64,000 bases of DNA from Henningerozyma blattae CBS 6284. Taxonomy: Eukaryota > Ascomycota > Saccharomycetes > Saccharomycetales > Saccharomycetaceae. Below, in pieces: positions 1 to 10,031 of the stretch; the stretch's first letter is position 1; each line of letters opens with the position of its first letter. Under the pieces are notes generated by a model that was given only the letters and a program-made list of their open reading frames with translations, did no database searches and was not told the origin of the DNA. The DNA is taken from positions 389,501 to 453,500 of the forward strand of contig NC_020188.1 in the NCBI RefSeq assembly GCF_000315915.1, written 5' to 3'. Position numbers and translations under genes: made by a program.

Positions 1-671
1 TATTATAATTCTTAACCGAAACCCGAAAATCTCATATTAATTGCAAATAAATAATGGCCAAAGAGATGACAGGAAATATAAATACATGCTTTTTTTTCGA
101 TAAGTTTTCATAACAAGCCAATCAGATAAAACCCTACTACTAATTCTATTAGTGGATTAGATTCTAAATACCCCCCTCATGCTATGAGGTGTTAGGTTTT
201 GATTTTTCCTCTAAGTTTTGTAGTAGCATATTGCATTCTTCGCTTTAGTATAATTACAAACATGATGTGATAAGCTTAGACACCAATATGGATTATTTTA
301 AATCTAATTTTGCCCAGACAAGCTTTTTAACTGTTCGTGTTTCACTCAATCATAATAGGGTTAAAAAGTAAAGTACTCTTATTTGTTCTTGTTCTTATTC
401 TTGCGGACAGAGGGAATTTTCACAAGTTGCGAAAACAACTAATTTGAGAAATTTGACAAAAAAAAAGATGAGGCTAAAATTACTATTAAAAGATAAGAAA
501 TAATTAATTGAAATAGACGTTTTTTACTTTGTAACTATATAATAAATCGTAGTCTAACTTTTTTATATCTTATATTCCTCAAGAATCATACCAAAAAAAT
601 ATTGTAACTGTATCAAGTGACAAGTTAATAATTAATAATAAACTAGTACATTTGGCACAATTATAGTTATA
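1..671. other. intergenic, upstream of SPT5
   Basis: AT-rich sequence with no ORF of note. It is cut by the window edge on the left, so part of it may belong to a gene outside the window. The right part is the presumed SPT5 promoter and leader. I see no RNA gene or clear binding site. Confidence 0.6.
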
Positions 672-3600
672 ATGAGTGACACTGTTGAAAGTTCTTCAGA
701 CCCCGCAGTCAAACCATTGGAAGATGAACAACAACTTCCAAATGATGATTTAAATGAACTGGATTTTGATCATGAAGATAAGGATCAAGAATCTGAACCT
801 ATGGAAAAACAATCTTCTGAAGTTAATGGTGCTGCAAATAATACTGCTAATGAAGATTTAAATGAGACAACAAATAAAGTTAAATCAGAAACTGATCTAG
901 GAGGTAATCCACCATCAGATGAAGAGAATTTTGTCCAAAATGTTAATGAAGAAGAACGTACTAGAGTTACTAATAATGCAGAGGCTTCAAATGCTCCTGT
1001 TACAAATGAAGCACAAGAACAATCTAATGATAATGATAATAATAATGTTGCATCAGATAATAATAAGAGACCTCGTGACGATAGTACTCAAGAGGAAGGG
1101 GGAGAAAAAGTTAATGAAGATTTAGGACAATATGATGAAGACGATTTTGATGAAGATGATGATGAAGAGGAAGAAGAAGAAGGTCCACAAAAGAAACGCC
1201 GTCGTGAAAGAAATAGATTCTTGGATATTGAAGCTGAAGTCAGTGACGATGATGAAGACGATGATGAAGAAGAAGAATCAGAATTGGTCCGTGAAGGTTT
1301 TATTACTCGTGGTGATGAAGAAAACGAAGAAGGTACCACAGGTGGAAGAGATGACAGATTACATAGACAATTGGACCAACATTTAAATAAAAGTTCTGAA
1401 CAAGATGCTCAACAATTAGCTAAAGAATTGAGAGAACGTTACGGTAGAAGTAGTTCCAAACAATATCGTGCTGCTACCCAAGACGGTTACGTTCCCCAAA
1501 GATTCTTGTTGCCTAGTGTTGATACTGGTACTATTTGGGGTGTCCGTGTTAGACCTGGTAAAGAGAAAGAATTAGTTCGTAAATTATTAAAAAAGAAATT
1601 TAATTTAGACAGAGCTATGGGTAAGAAGAAATTAAAGATTTTATCGATTTTCCAAAGAGATAACTATACCGGTAGAATTTATATCGAAGCCCCAAAACAA
1701 TCTGTGATTGAAAAATTTTGTAATGGTATCCCAGATATTTTTATTACTCAAAAAATTTTAATTCCAGTTCAAGAATTACCACTGCTATTAAAGCCAAGTA
1801 AATCTGACGATGTCAGCTTAGAAGAAGGAAGCTACGTTAGAATAAAAAGAGGTATCTATAAGGGTGACTTAGCTGTTGTGGATCAAATTAGTGAAAATAA
1901 TTTAGAAGTGATGTTGAAAATCGTGCCTCGTTTAGATTATGGGAAGTTTGATGAAATTGATCCAGTCACTAACCAACGTAAACCAAGAAGAACAACATTC
2001 GCTACTAGATCACCTCCTCAGCTATTCAACCCAACTATGGCTTTAAGATTGGATCAAGCTAATTTATATAAGAGAGATGACCACCATTTCACTTATAAAA
2101 ATGAAGATTATATTGATGGTTATTTATACAAATCTTATAAAATTCAACATATTGAAGCAAAGAATATTCAACCAACAGTTGAGGAATTAGCACGTTTTGG
2201 CTCTAAAGATGGTAATGTTGATTTAACTAGTATATCACAAGCAATTAAAAAGGCACAAGCTGCTCGTGTAACATTTCAAGCAGGTGATAGCGTTGAAATA
2301 TTGAATGGTGAACAACGTGGCTCAAAGGGTATTGTTACCAAGACTACTACAGAAATTGCTACTGTTAAAATCCCTGAATTTTCTAGTGCATTAGAATTCC
2401 CAATTTCATTGTTAAGAAAAATATTCAAACCTGGTGATCATGTTACCGTTGTTGATGGTGATCATCAAGGTGATGCTGGTTTAGTCTTACTAGTAAAAAA
2501 GGGCCAAGTAACTTTTATGTCAAACCAAACTAAAGAAGAAGTAACTATTACGGCCAACAATTTATCTAAATCTATCGATTCTACCCCAACTTCAAGCGAA
2601 TATGCCTTGTATGATATGGTTGAACTGAGTGCTAAAAATGTAGCATGTATCATCCAAGCAGGTCATGATATTTTCAAAGTAATTGATGATACAGGTAAAG
2701 TTTCAACAATAACTAAAGGTTCCATATTAAATAAGATTAATACAGCACGTACAAAGGTCACCACCGTTGATAATAATGGTAATGAAATCAAAATTGGGGA
2801 TACTGTAGTTGAAAAATTGGGTGCCCGTAGAGAGGGTCAAGTTTTATACATTGAAACTCAAAATATTTTTGTAATGTCCAAAAAAATTATTGAAAATGCA
2901 GGTGTATTTATTGTAAATCAACTAAATATTGAAGCTGTTTCCTCCAAAGATAGTAACATGTTATCAACAAAAATAGATTTATCAAGATTGAACCCTGATG
3001 TAATGGCATCTATGAAACCTCCGGGACAAGGTATGAGACCAGTTTCACAACAACAAGGCCGTGTAGGTCGTGAGGTTGCCTTCGGTAAAACTGTTAGAAT
3101 ACGTGCTGCGGGATATAAAGGCCAGTTAGGTATTGTTAAAGATGTTAATGGTGATAAAGCTACGGTAGAATTACATTCTAAGAATAAACATATCACTGTG
3201 GATAAACGTAAGTTAACCTATTATAATCGTGAAGGTGGTGAAGGTATAACTTACGATGAATTAGTTAGCAGAAGAGGTAGAGTTCCACAAGCTAGAATGG
3301 GACCATCATATGTTAGCGCTCCAAGAAGTATGGCTGCTGGGGGGCCACTTCCACCAGTCTCACAGCATCAAGCTGGTGGTATGACACCAGGCTGGAGCAA
3401 CATGGATGGTGGTAAAACACCTGCCGTAAATTCTAATGGACCTGGTGGGTCAGGCGGTGCCTCTGCTTGGGGGAATGCTTCCTCATGGGGTGGTGCTTCT
3501 ACTTGGGGTGGCCAAGGTTCAGGCTCTGCCTCCGCATGGGGTGGTCAAGGTTCTGGAGCTACTTCAACATGGGGCGGTGCATCATCTTGGGGCAACAAAT

Positions 3601-3878
3601 CAAGTTGGGGAGGTGCTTCAACATGGGCTTCCGGTGGTGACTCTAATGGTAGCATGTCTACTTGGGGTGGTGATAGATCATCTTACGGTGGTACTTCAAC
3701 TTGGGGAGGTGGTGCAAGAGATGGTGGTGCATCAACATGGGCAAATGGTAACAAATCAGCAAAAGGTAAGGGTAGTGGATCTACCTGGGGAGGAAATCAA
3801 GAGGGTAATAGATCTGCCTGGGGTGATAAGGGTGATAGATCTAATTATGGTGGTAATAGCACCTGGGGCGGTCACTAG
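672..3878 (+). CDS. SPT5: transcription elongation factor Spt5 (DSIF large subunit)
   Basis: Partner of Spt4; rides with RNA polymerase II (and I), promotes processive elongation and recruits capping and chromatin factors in the nucleus. The 1068-residue protein has the full family layout: a very acidic N-terminal region (residues about 1-240, with long Asp/Glu runs), an NGN domain beginning near 285 (IWGVRVRPGKEKELV), several KOW modules (for example GSYVRIKRGIYKGDLAVV and GDHVTVVDGDHQGDAGLV), and a C-terminal repeat region (about 920-1068) of S-T/A-W-G-G units. Those units are the substrate of Bur1 kinase in S. cerevisiae. Length matches the yeast protein (about 1060). Followed convergently by MRPL39, the same pair as YML010W/YML009C in S. 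cerevisiae. Confidence 0.97.
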   Translation: MSDTVESSSDPAVKPLEDEQQLPNDDLNELDFDHEDKDQESEPMEKQSSEVNGAANNTANEDLNETTNKVKSETDLGGNPPSDEENFVQNVNEEERTRVTNNAEASNAPVTNEAQEQSNDNDNNNVASDNNKRPRDDSTQEEGGEKVNEDLGQYDEDDFDEDDDEEEEEEGPQKKRRRERNRFLDIEAEVSDDDEDDDEEEESELVREGFITRGDEENEEGTTGGRDDRLHRQLDQHLNKSSEQDAQQLAKELRERYGRSSSKQYRAATQDGYVPQRFLLPSVDTGTIWGVRVRPGKEKELVRKLLKKKFNLDRAMGKKKLKILSIFQRDNYTGRIYIEAPKQSVIEKFCNGIPDIFITQKILIPVQELPLLLKPSKSDDVSLEEGSYVRIKRGIYKGDLAVVDQISENNLEVMLKIVPRLDYGKFDEIDPVTNQRKPRRTTFATRSPPQLFNPTMALRLDQANLYKRDDHHFTYKNEDYIDGYLYKSYKIQHIEAKNIQPTVEELARFGSKDGNVDLTSISQAIKKAQAARVTFQAGDSVEILNGEQRGSKGIVTKTTTEIATVKIPEFSSALEFPISLLRKIFKPGDHVTVVDGDHQGDAGLVLLVKKGQVTFMSNQTKEEVTITANNLSKSIDSTPTSSEYALYDMVELSAKNVACIIQAGHDIFKVIDDTGKVSTITKGSILNKINTARTKVTTVDNNGNEIKIGDTVVEKLGARREGQVLYIETQNIFVMSKKIIENAGVFIVNQLNIEAVSSKDSNMLSTKIDLSRLNPDVMASMKPPGQGMRPVSQQQGRVGREVAFGKTVRIRAAGYKGQLGIVKDVNGDKATVELHSKNKHITVDKRKLTYYNREGGEGITYDELVSRRGRVPQARMGPSYVSAPRSMAAGGPLPPVSQHQAGGMTPGWSNMDGGKTPAVNSNGPGGSGGASAWGNASSWGGASTWGGQGSGSASAWGGQGSGATSTWGGASSWGNKSSWGGASTWASGGDSNGSMSTWGGDRSSYGGTSTWGGGARDGGASTWANGNKSAKGKGSGSTWGGNQEGNRSAWGDKGDRSNYGGNSTWGGH

Positions 3879-4463
3879 GTATTTTTTACCCTACCAACGA
3901 GGAACAATTTAATCCTATTTGAACTCCAATTCCATATCGGAAGACTAGCCTTTGCTACCAATACCTGTATTCTGACTGCAATTCAATCGGCACTGGCTCT
4001 TTAGGTTCCAGCTTCCTCTGTGTATTATGATATTGAATTCATATAACTATTTATATAACAAGAAAATGTGATATTTTTTTAGAATAGCAAAAGTATGTAT
4101 CTTATATTCCTTTACAGGGGTCATAGTATTTTAAGCAACTGACGACTTATTATATAACTAGATGTCTTATTTAATTTAATTATGTTAATGAGTTTTAATT
4201 AATTTGAGATGCAGTTTAATTATTATTTACAAAGATAGATATGACTACAACATCCAACTATTTCTCTATATACCCGAATATTTATTTACATATTTGATAC
4301 GATAATCATTTAAAAATTATTTAAAATGAATAAAACATCGATCTTGTTATTTTAATAAATACCATAAGTCCATTATGAACAGTAATAAAAGGAAAATATG
4401 TACCTTTTGCAAAAAATCTTGGAATGTTATCTAAATAAGTGTAATGTTAAAATTGATAATATA
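3879..4463. other. convergent intergenic, SPT5/MRPL39
   Basis: AT-rich 3' flanks of two convergent genes. A 62-codon frame at 4398-4586 overlaps MRPL39 antisense and has no recognisable family. I see nothing else. Confidence 0.6.
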
Positions 4464-4682
4464 TTATGTTTGTTTAGGATTTCTAGAAAAATTGAGAGGT
4501 TTTTGAGGAATAAATTTCCTTTTCTTTGCTTCAGTAAACACTACATGTCTTTGAGCTATTGGATCGTATCTAACTTGTGTAACTAAAGGAGCTCCCCTTT
4601 TCACCCTAATATATCTTGAAAAACCGGTTGCTGCAGTAGATAGTAATTTCACAACGGATGTTTTAGCTTTATCTTTGGCCAT
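4464..4682 (-). CDS. MRPL39: mitochondrial large-subunit ribosomal protein bL33m
   Basis: Small basic protein of 72 residues (family 70 in S. cerevisiae). It has the bL33 pattern: [25 protein letters not shown], then a central segment with YDP, and a C-terminal basic KKRKFIP motif. It is a structural component of the mitochondrial 54S subunit. The zinc-binding cysteines found in some bacterial L33 are absent, as in the yeast form. It lies convergent to SPT5, as in S. cerevisiae, and divergent from the small membrane-protein gene at 5070. The ATG at 4682 gives the conserved N-terminus MAKDKAK. Confidence 0.93.
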   Translation of the reverse strand: MAKDKAKTSVVKLLSTAATGFSRYIRVKRGAPLVTQVRYDPIAQRHVVFTEAKKRKFIPQKPLNFSRNPKQT

Positions 4683-5069
4683 ATTTCAAATTAGTCTGGT
4701 TTTGAGAGTTATTGTTTGTACCTTTTAGTCTTGTATTAATCTTTCTTAAGCTAAGTTTCATTTAACTAACATGCTCAAGAAATCTATCCATATTTTTGCC
4801 GTTCCGAAAAATATTATTTCTAAATAGCCTAACTTAAAATATATACACGATTATCAAAACTAGAAATATCCAACACGTAAAATTCATACAACTATATGCC
4901 ATCTTCAATGATCTTTAATTGTTCTTACTATATTCTAAATGCTACTTACTAGTCGTTAATTTTGTCTAATTGAATTTATTAACTCAAACAATTTAAAAAA
5001 TTATTTGATGAATATAATATAGGATTGCGAATTAAAGTATCATTCTTAACTTCATCCAGAAAAAAAAAT
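4683..5069. other. divergent promoter, MRPL39 / small membrane protein
   Basis: 387 bases of AT-rich sequence shared as upstream region by the two divergent genes. A TTCCGAAAA string near 4802 resembles the core of yeast CDEIII but lacks CDEI and an AT-rich CDEII; see rejected items. Confidence 0.55.
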
Positions 5070-5279
5070 ATGAACCGTTTTGTACTTTTAGTTATTCTCT
5101 TTATCTATTATATGACATGGTTGATTTTGCCAATGTTTGAATTTGAAGACCGAATACCGTATCTATTTCCTATTCCCAGTGTATATGCAATATATCTACC
5201 CATCTGGTTATTGTTGATAGGCTTTACATTAGTTGGAACATTCTTAGGATTTCTCTTGCTTACCACCGAGAATCCTTAA
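5070..5279 (+). CDS. small two-helix membrane protein, DPM2-like (YIL102C-A family)
   Basis: 69 residues starting MNRFVLLVILFIYYMTW. The frame is open further upstream, but only from a TTG at 5025, so the first ATG (5070) is used. Two hydrophobic segments (about residues 3-22 and 38-62) are separated by a short polar loop with Pro, and GFTLVGTFLGFLLL lies in the second helix. Sequence and layout resemble the uncharacterised S. cerevisiae protein YIL102C-A (about 75 residues), which has been compared with the DPM2 regulatory subunit of dolichol-phosphate-mannose synthase. An ER membrane location is plausible. The family call is from memory of the yeast sequence; function is inferred only. Confidence 0.72.
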   Translation: MNRFVLLVILFIYYMTWLILPMFEFEDRIPYLFPIPSVYAIYLPIWLLLIGFTLVGTFLGFLLLTTENP

Positions 5280-5528
5280 TCCATCAAAGCTAGCGAATAG
5301 TTTTAATTGCATTACAATCTACCTTTATTCGTTCACTATAGGATACTTAACATACTTGAAGCAAGTCATTATATTAAGTTTACTTTCGTTATTGTATATT
5401 TTACATAATACTATATGCACTTTATATGATGCTATATCAATGAGTAAAATATATAGATATTTAATAGGACATTAATAATTCATTAATAAATCAAAATTAA
5501 ATATCTAATTTTTACTTATAGTTATATT

Positions 5529-6722
5529 CTAAACCCAAAGTGGTTTACCTTTGGCATCAATTTTCTTAGCTAAAATTGTAACTTGCTCATCCCATTCCAC
5601 CAATCTATCTTTCATTTTTGTAATTTGGTCACCACTTATGATTCTTGGTTGAACCCATGTAATACTAACTAGTTGGTTAACTTGATCAATAATACCTTTT
5701 AATAAGCCTAAACTGATAGCTTTCATTATTAAATGTTCAACATTATCAAATTCTAAATGTGTGGCTTTTGAAATATCATCAAATGACAAAGTTCTAATAT
5801 TTTTGGCAAATACACTTTCGACAAGAGCCATTAAACAAATTTTTTGTCTTAAAAATGATTCATTTTCTGCTAGTATTGGAATATTTGAAATTTGTACTTT
5901 AATATAATTATCGAATTTATTAAAATCACCAACGCTTAAAGCATTTAATAAATGAAATAGCCATTCATAGTGAGAGTCATTTTTTAATACTGAGATAATA
6001 GGATGTTGTAATAATTCACCAAAATTATAAATTCTATCACCTAATAATGCTGCAACACTTAGATCATATGCCAGTTCTTTACGCTCATTAATATTTACGT
6101 CAGTTATTTCTTGTTCATTAGGTGGTAAACTAGATAGATATAATAAGCTTGTATAGTAGAAAGTATTGAAGTCGTTTTTTCTTTTATAGTAATCTGCATT
6201 AACAGAATAAAATGCATTTGTTACTCTTAATGGAGTAGTATCTTGTTTATCTAGAACTTGTTCTAATTCATCTAGTAAATCTCTGGCTTTCATTGGTTCA
6301 TTTTTAAATAGATAAATTCTAGCCTTTTCAATTGAAATTAATAAACTGCCAGATTTATGGTTCTTTAAGCCATCATTTCTTTGTTTCTTTTCATCAATGG
6401 CTTTGAAATTTTCATCTAATAATGTCAAGTATTTCAACGATTCATCATTATTATGATGATTTTTTAAAGCCAATAATAAAAACTCAACAACACTTAGTTG
6501 ATTAATCTTGTCAACAAATTTACTAACAAAGGTGTCATAGACCCTCAATCTTAATGGTGCAGATTTTGGATCTTGAAAAAAGATATCTAAACTTTGAGTC
6601 AATTGATGGTATAATTTTTGAGTATAAAATTCTTCAAATTGATAAAATAACGGTGCCAATTCTGGATCAGATTCCATACGCAAAGTACTTAAGATTGTAC
6701 TAATTTCATTTAGAGAAGACAT
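5529..6722 (-). CDS. RPN9: 26S proteasome lid subunit Rpn9
   Basis: 397 residues (S. cerevisiae Rpn9 is 393). Non-ATPase PCI-domain subunit of the 19S regulatory particle lid, needed for lid assembly and stability; the human counterpart is PSMD11/13-type Rpn9/PSMD13. The N-terminal two thirds is helical repeat. The C-terminal part (about 290-380) is the PCI/winged-helix domain (SFDDISKATHLEFDNVEHLIM; LGLLKGIIDQVNQLVSITWVQPR). It lies beside SNX41 and DYN2 in the same order and strand pattern as YDR427W-YDR425W-YDR424C. A near-consensus Rpn4 (PACE) site lies about 240 bp upstream. Confidence 0.95.
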   Translation of the reverse strand: MSSLNEISTILSTLRMESDPELAPLFYQFEEFYTQKLYHQLTQSLDIFFQDPKSAPLRLRVYDTFVSKFVDKINQLSVVEFLLLALKNHHNNDESLKYLTLLDENFKAIDEKKQRNDGLKNHKSGSLLISIEKARIYLFKNEPMKARDLLDELEQVLDKQDTTPLRVTNAFYSVNADYYKRKNDFNTFYYTSLLYLSSLPPNEQEITDVNINERKELAYDLSVAALLGDRIYNFGELLQHPIISVLKNDSHYEWLFHLLNALSVGDFNKFDNYIKVQISNIPILAENESFLRQKICLMALVESVFAKNIRTLSFDDISKATHLEFDNVEHLIMKAISLGLLKGIIDQVNQLVSITWVQPRIISGDQITKMKDRLVEWDEQVTILAKKIDAKGKPLWV

Positions 6723-7467
6723 TTCAAAGTTGGTATTAGTAAAGAAAAGGAAAGAAAATTATTTGTCGTACACTGTAATCAATAATGAAAAATCAGTAAA
6801 ACAGAAAACTCTAGTTAAAAGTTAGTCTTAAAATATCAATTTATGTACAGAATTAAAAAAACACTTCTGATAATTCTGGTCAATTAATATATTTTGGTTA
6901 AAATTCACTTCGTTTTAACAATTAATTAAGGTGAATCTTATTTTACTTTTTTAACTGATTTAAGGTGGCGAATTTCTAGAAGGGCGACAGCGATCATGTG
7001 AGAAAAAGATCATACTAACCAAATGTCAGTAAAAATGAATGAATTAGATATTTTGAAGAAAAAAAACTGTATCTAATGTCATAGGTTTCTATTTTTGAAA
7101 ATTTAATGAAAAATATAATAATTTAAATATATAAATGATTTTTAAGTATGGCTAAAAAATTTAATAGTATAATAATTGATCGTAGAATGAAATGTATCCA
7201 ATAAGTGTTTGAAACGAAATAATATGAAGAAATATATAAATCTTTATACAAAACAAAATATATTGTTACCTAGAGGTGTACCAAATATTTTTTTCTTTTT
7301 TTAACAGTGTTAATAATATAAAAAAAATATATGTAATTGTATTTTTTTTTTATTTTTCTTTTTTAGTGGTTTTTTTTATTTATTTTTATTTTTTTTAGTA
7401 GCATATATGCTTGTTTATGATTTTAAATGGCTACACTTTCATAGATAACTTAATCCCTTAAAAGGGA
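6723..7467. other. RPN9 promoter and SNX41 3' flank
   Basis: AT-rich. Holds the PACE-like site at 6964-6972 and, at 7280-7400, long T-rich tracts downstream of SNX41. No gene seen. Confidence 0.55.
6964..6972 (+). promoter_or_regulatory. PACE-like element (Rpn4 site) upstream of RPN9
   Basis: GGTGGCGAA differs by one base from the PACE consensus GGTGGCAAA, which Rpn4 binds in proteasome gene promoters. It lies about 240 bp upstream of the RPN9 start. Confidence 0.5.
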
Positions 7468-9624
7468 TTAAGCTAGTAAATTGTTAGTAGAAATTTGATT
7501 TACTGCTTCCTTGGCCTTTTTCCAATTTTCTAAACAGGATCTTATCCAAGTTAACACGCTTCTTACTATTTCTTTAATCATAATATTCCATTTCATTTCT
7601 ATATACTCTAGATTATTCTTCAAACTTGTATAAGAGGATTTGTTTATGTCATCAAGATCCTTTGAGACTAATTCATAACATTGATTTAATTTCGTAATTT
7701 CCTTTTCCAGACAACCAATTTCAAATTGCCTTTCAGCTTCTGTTAACAGATGAGGTGGAATTGTACCTCTTTTAGTTTGTCTATTTTTTCTTCTACTATT
7801 CATTAAAATATTATTTGTTAATATATTTCTATTAGATTTTGATGAATGATTTTGCCTATTATTTATATTTGTATCTGGTGGGATATTAATTTGTTTTGTT
7901 GTTAAACTATCATTTGTGGAACCTGGAATTGAAATAACTTCATCAGTTTCATCAAAAGAAATAATTTCTTCTGGGCTTGAAGGAGTTAATTCTGAAGTTG
8001 TGTTTGTAGTTAATAATGAATTCTTATCATTAGTATCGTTAATATTAACATCTGAATTATTTTGTATTGAATTTGATTTTGTAAGAGTGGAATTTTGTAA
8101 AGAACGTGAAGGTGAATTAGAATCAGAATCAGAATTTTTTTTGGATCTTCTTAATTGACTATTGACTTCTTTTAAACACTTAATTCTATTTTCCTTTGTA
8201 TTAATTGTTTGTTTTATAATTTGAAATTGTAATTTTTTCAATTTTCTAAAGTTTAAAACATCTTGTGCAGATTCCAATAAATGAATGAATTCTTCCAAAG
8301 GTTCTTCCATAATGGCTTGAATATTACCATTTAAAATTTCTATAGTTAAATATTCTACATCAAACGCATTACCAATTTTTTCAATACCATTTGATAATAA
8401 TTTTATGGAATTTTTATTTGAAGGAGTCGCAATAATATTATTTTCTAAACTAAAGATATTATAATTTGCCCCCAAATCTGATAAGGTTGAATACATTGAA
8501 TGAACATGATTTTTATGATGTTTTATAATCTTTAACATTCCACGAAGTCTAACTTTATGCTTAGTACATAGAACTTCAATATGGGCGAAATTTTTTTCAA
8601 TGTTTATTGTTTCATCAGTTGTATTCATTTTTGAATATTGAACGTTTTTAGATTGTAATTCAGCGGAGTCTAATCTTGAGATTGAATTTGGAGCAGGTAA
8701 TAAAAGATGTAATGGACTTGGCTTTGTTGGTGTTAATGGAGGTGCAATTAAATTATTGGTAGGTAAAATACTCATTGGTGGAGTTGTTACAATATCTTTA
8801 ATTGAATATTCTGGATTTAAGAACTTTTTAAATACAATATTATCTTTAATTTCAGGAATCATATTACAATGATTTAAAAACGATTGTAACAAACGTTTAC
8901 GCTTTTCAATAATTTTTTTATCATTTTCTGCACTTATTGGATGTAATAAATATTTTATTAAAGGATGTTTTGAGGGGATTGGAGGAATCACTACTGTAGG
9001 GAATAATCTTAAGAGACCTTGCCGTAGCGTATCGAATTCTGAGTATCTTCTAACCACTTCCATCCCATCATCACAACGAATATTATAACCAATAGCATGT
9101 TTACCCCAAGGATCTCTATAATCACCAGCATCTAAGATTTGAATATTTCTATTTATATTTTCAAATAATTTATGATCTCTCTTTGGAGATGTCATTGACA
9201 TTGATAAAGATACATAAGGCTCATAATGCTGTGGTACAGCAGATTCCTTTATTGATTCATCAGTATCAGCAGTTAAACTACCACCTGTACTTGAATCATT
9301 TTCTGAGGGAGAAGTAAATCCACTCAAAAGATTATGTGTACTTCCCTTATCTATAATATCATTGTCATCTAGGAAGGCAACTTTATTTGTATTATTATTT
9401 GTAGAATCATGATTTAATTCATAATCAGTACTCTTTGAATATTTCTCATGATGAGATTTCTTCTTTTTATTGTTATTATTTTTATTAGTAGTAGTATCTT
9501 GGATAGTGCCAGCACTATCTAAGAAATCATCATCACCATGACGTAATGAGCCTCCGTCGATACCTAGAGCGAAGAAATGATCTGTTCCAATGAAAGGGTT
9601 GTTATCTTCATCATCAGTATCCAT
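7468..9624 (-). CDS. SNX41: sorting nexin Snx41 (PX-BAR protein)
   Basis: 718 residues from the ATG at 9624 (MDTDDEDNNPFIGTDHFF). The frame stays open upstream, but only to a TTG, and the EDNNPF motif is typical of this family's N-terminus. A PX domain spans roughly residues 160-270, with RRYSEF and the PPIPSK loop that bind phosphatidylinositol 3-phosphate. The rest is a helical BAR-like region interrupted by a long Ser/Asn-rich insert. The protein works with Snx4 in retrieval from endosomes and in selective autophagy. The paralogue Atg20 has the same layout; the position next to RPN9 and DYN2 (as YDR425W) favours SNX41. It is longer than S. cerevisiae Snx41 (about 625) because of low-complexity inserts. 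Confidence 0.88.
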   Translation of the reverse strand: MDTDDEDNNPFIGTDHFFALGIDGGSLRHGDDDFLDSAGTIQDTTTNKNNNNKKKKSHHEKYSKSTDYELNHDSTNNNTNKVAFLDDNDIIDKGSTHNLLSGFTSPSENDSSTGGSLTADTDESIKESAVPQHYEPYVSLSMSMTSPKRDHKLFENINRNIQILDAGDYRDPWGKHAIGYNIRCDDGMEVVRRYSEFDTLRQGLLRLFPTVVIPPIPSKHPLIKYLLHPISAENDKKIIEKRKRLLQSFLNHCNMIPEIKDNIVFKKFLNPEYSIKDIVTTPPMSILPTNNLIAPPLTPTKPSPLHLLLPAPNSISRLDSAELQSKNVQYSKMNTTDETINIEKNFAHIEVLCTKHKVRLRGMLKIIKHHKNHVHSMYSTLSDLGANYNIFSLENNIIATPSNKNSIKLLSNGIEKIGNAFDVEYLTIEILNGNIQAIMEEPLEEFIHLLESAQDVLNFRKLKKLQFQIIKQTINTKENRIKCLKEVNSQLRRSKKNSDSDSNSPSRSLQNSTLTKSNSIQNNSDVNINDTNDKNSLLTTNTTSELTPSSPEEIISFDETDEVISIPGSTNDSLTTKQINIPPDTNINNRQNHSSKSNRNILTNNILMNSRRKNRQTKRGTIPPHLLTEAERQFEIGCLEKEITKLNQCYELVSKDLDDINKSSYTSLKNNLEYIEMKWNIMIKEIVRSVLTWIRSCLENWKKAKEAVNQISTNNLLA

Positions 9625-10031
9625 TATTAGGAGGGGGGGACTAAGAGAGGGGTCAAAGCAGGATACGAGGGAGGGAAGGGAACAAAGGGAGCAGGCGGAT
9701 GATAACAAAAAAAATATAACAAATTTTCTTTGTAAAATCCTGATGAATTTATTTTTTTATTTTTATTAAACTGGGTGATAATTTTATAAAAGAAATGTTT
9801 CTTATCTACTCAAATATCAGATATGTTGTATTTATTTGTTGTATAATTGTAAAAAGGGGATAAAATACGATTATTAAAGATTGATGATCTTTAGTTTTTT
9901 TTTGGGAGCGTTTTAGCGGATCCGCGAATCGATTAGATATAAGTAAAAAAAATAAAATTAATAAAAATAAAGAACACAATGATAGTGGTAGGAGTGATTG
10001 GGGGCAAAAGTAGAGATACCAAAGATCAAAG
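9625..10031. other. divergent promoter, SNX41 / DYN2
   Basis: 407 bases. The SNX41-proximal 80 bases are strikingly purine-rich on the plus strand (runs of G up to 7), including a G-quadruplex motif. The rest is AT-rich. Confidence 0.6.
9669..9689 (+). other. G-quadruplex motif upstream of SNX41
   Basis: Four GGG runs (9669-71, 9673-75, 9678-80, 9687-89) with loops of 1, 2 and 6 bases. They are on the plus strand, the template strand for SNX41, 45-65 bp from its ATG. Unusual in an AT-rich genome. Confidence 0.6.

Noticed and set aside
4785..4815. Centromere-like CDEIII core (TTTTTGCCGTTCCGAAAAA)
   Set aside because: No CDEI (RTCACRTG) within 80-160 bp, no strongly AT-rich CDEII, and spacing inside the core is off by one. 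The location between SPT5 and MRPL39-type neighbours is not a known centromere site.
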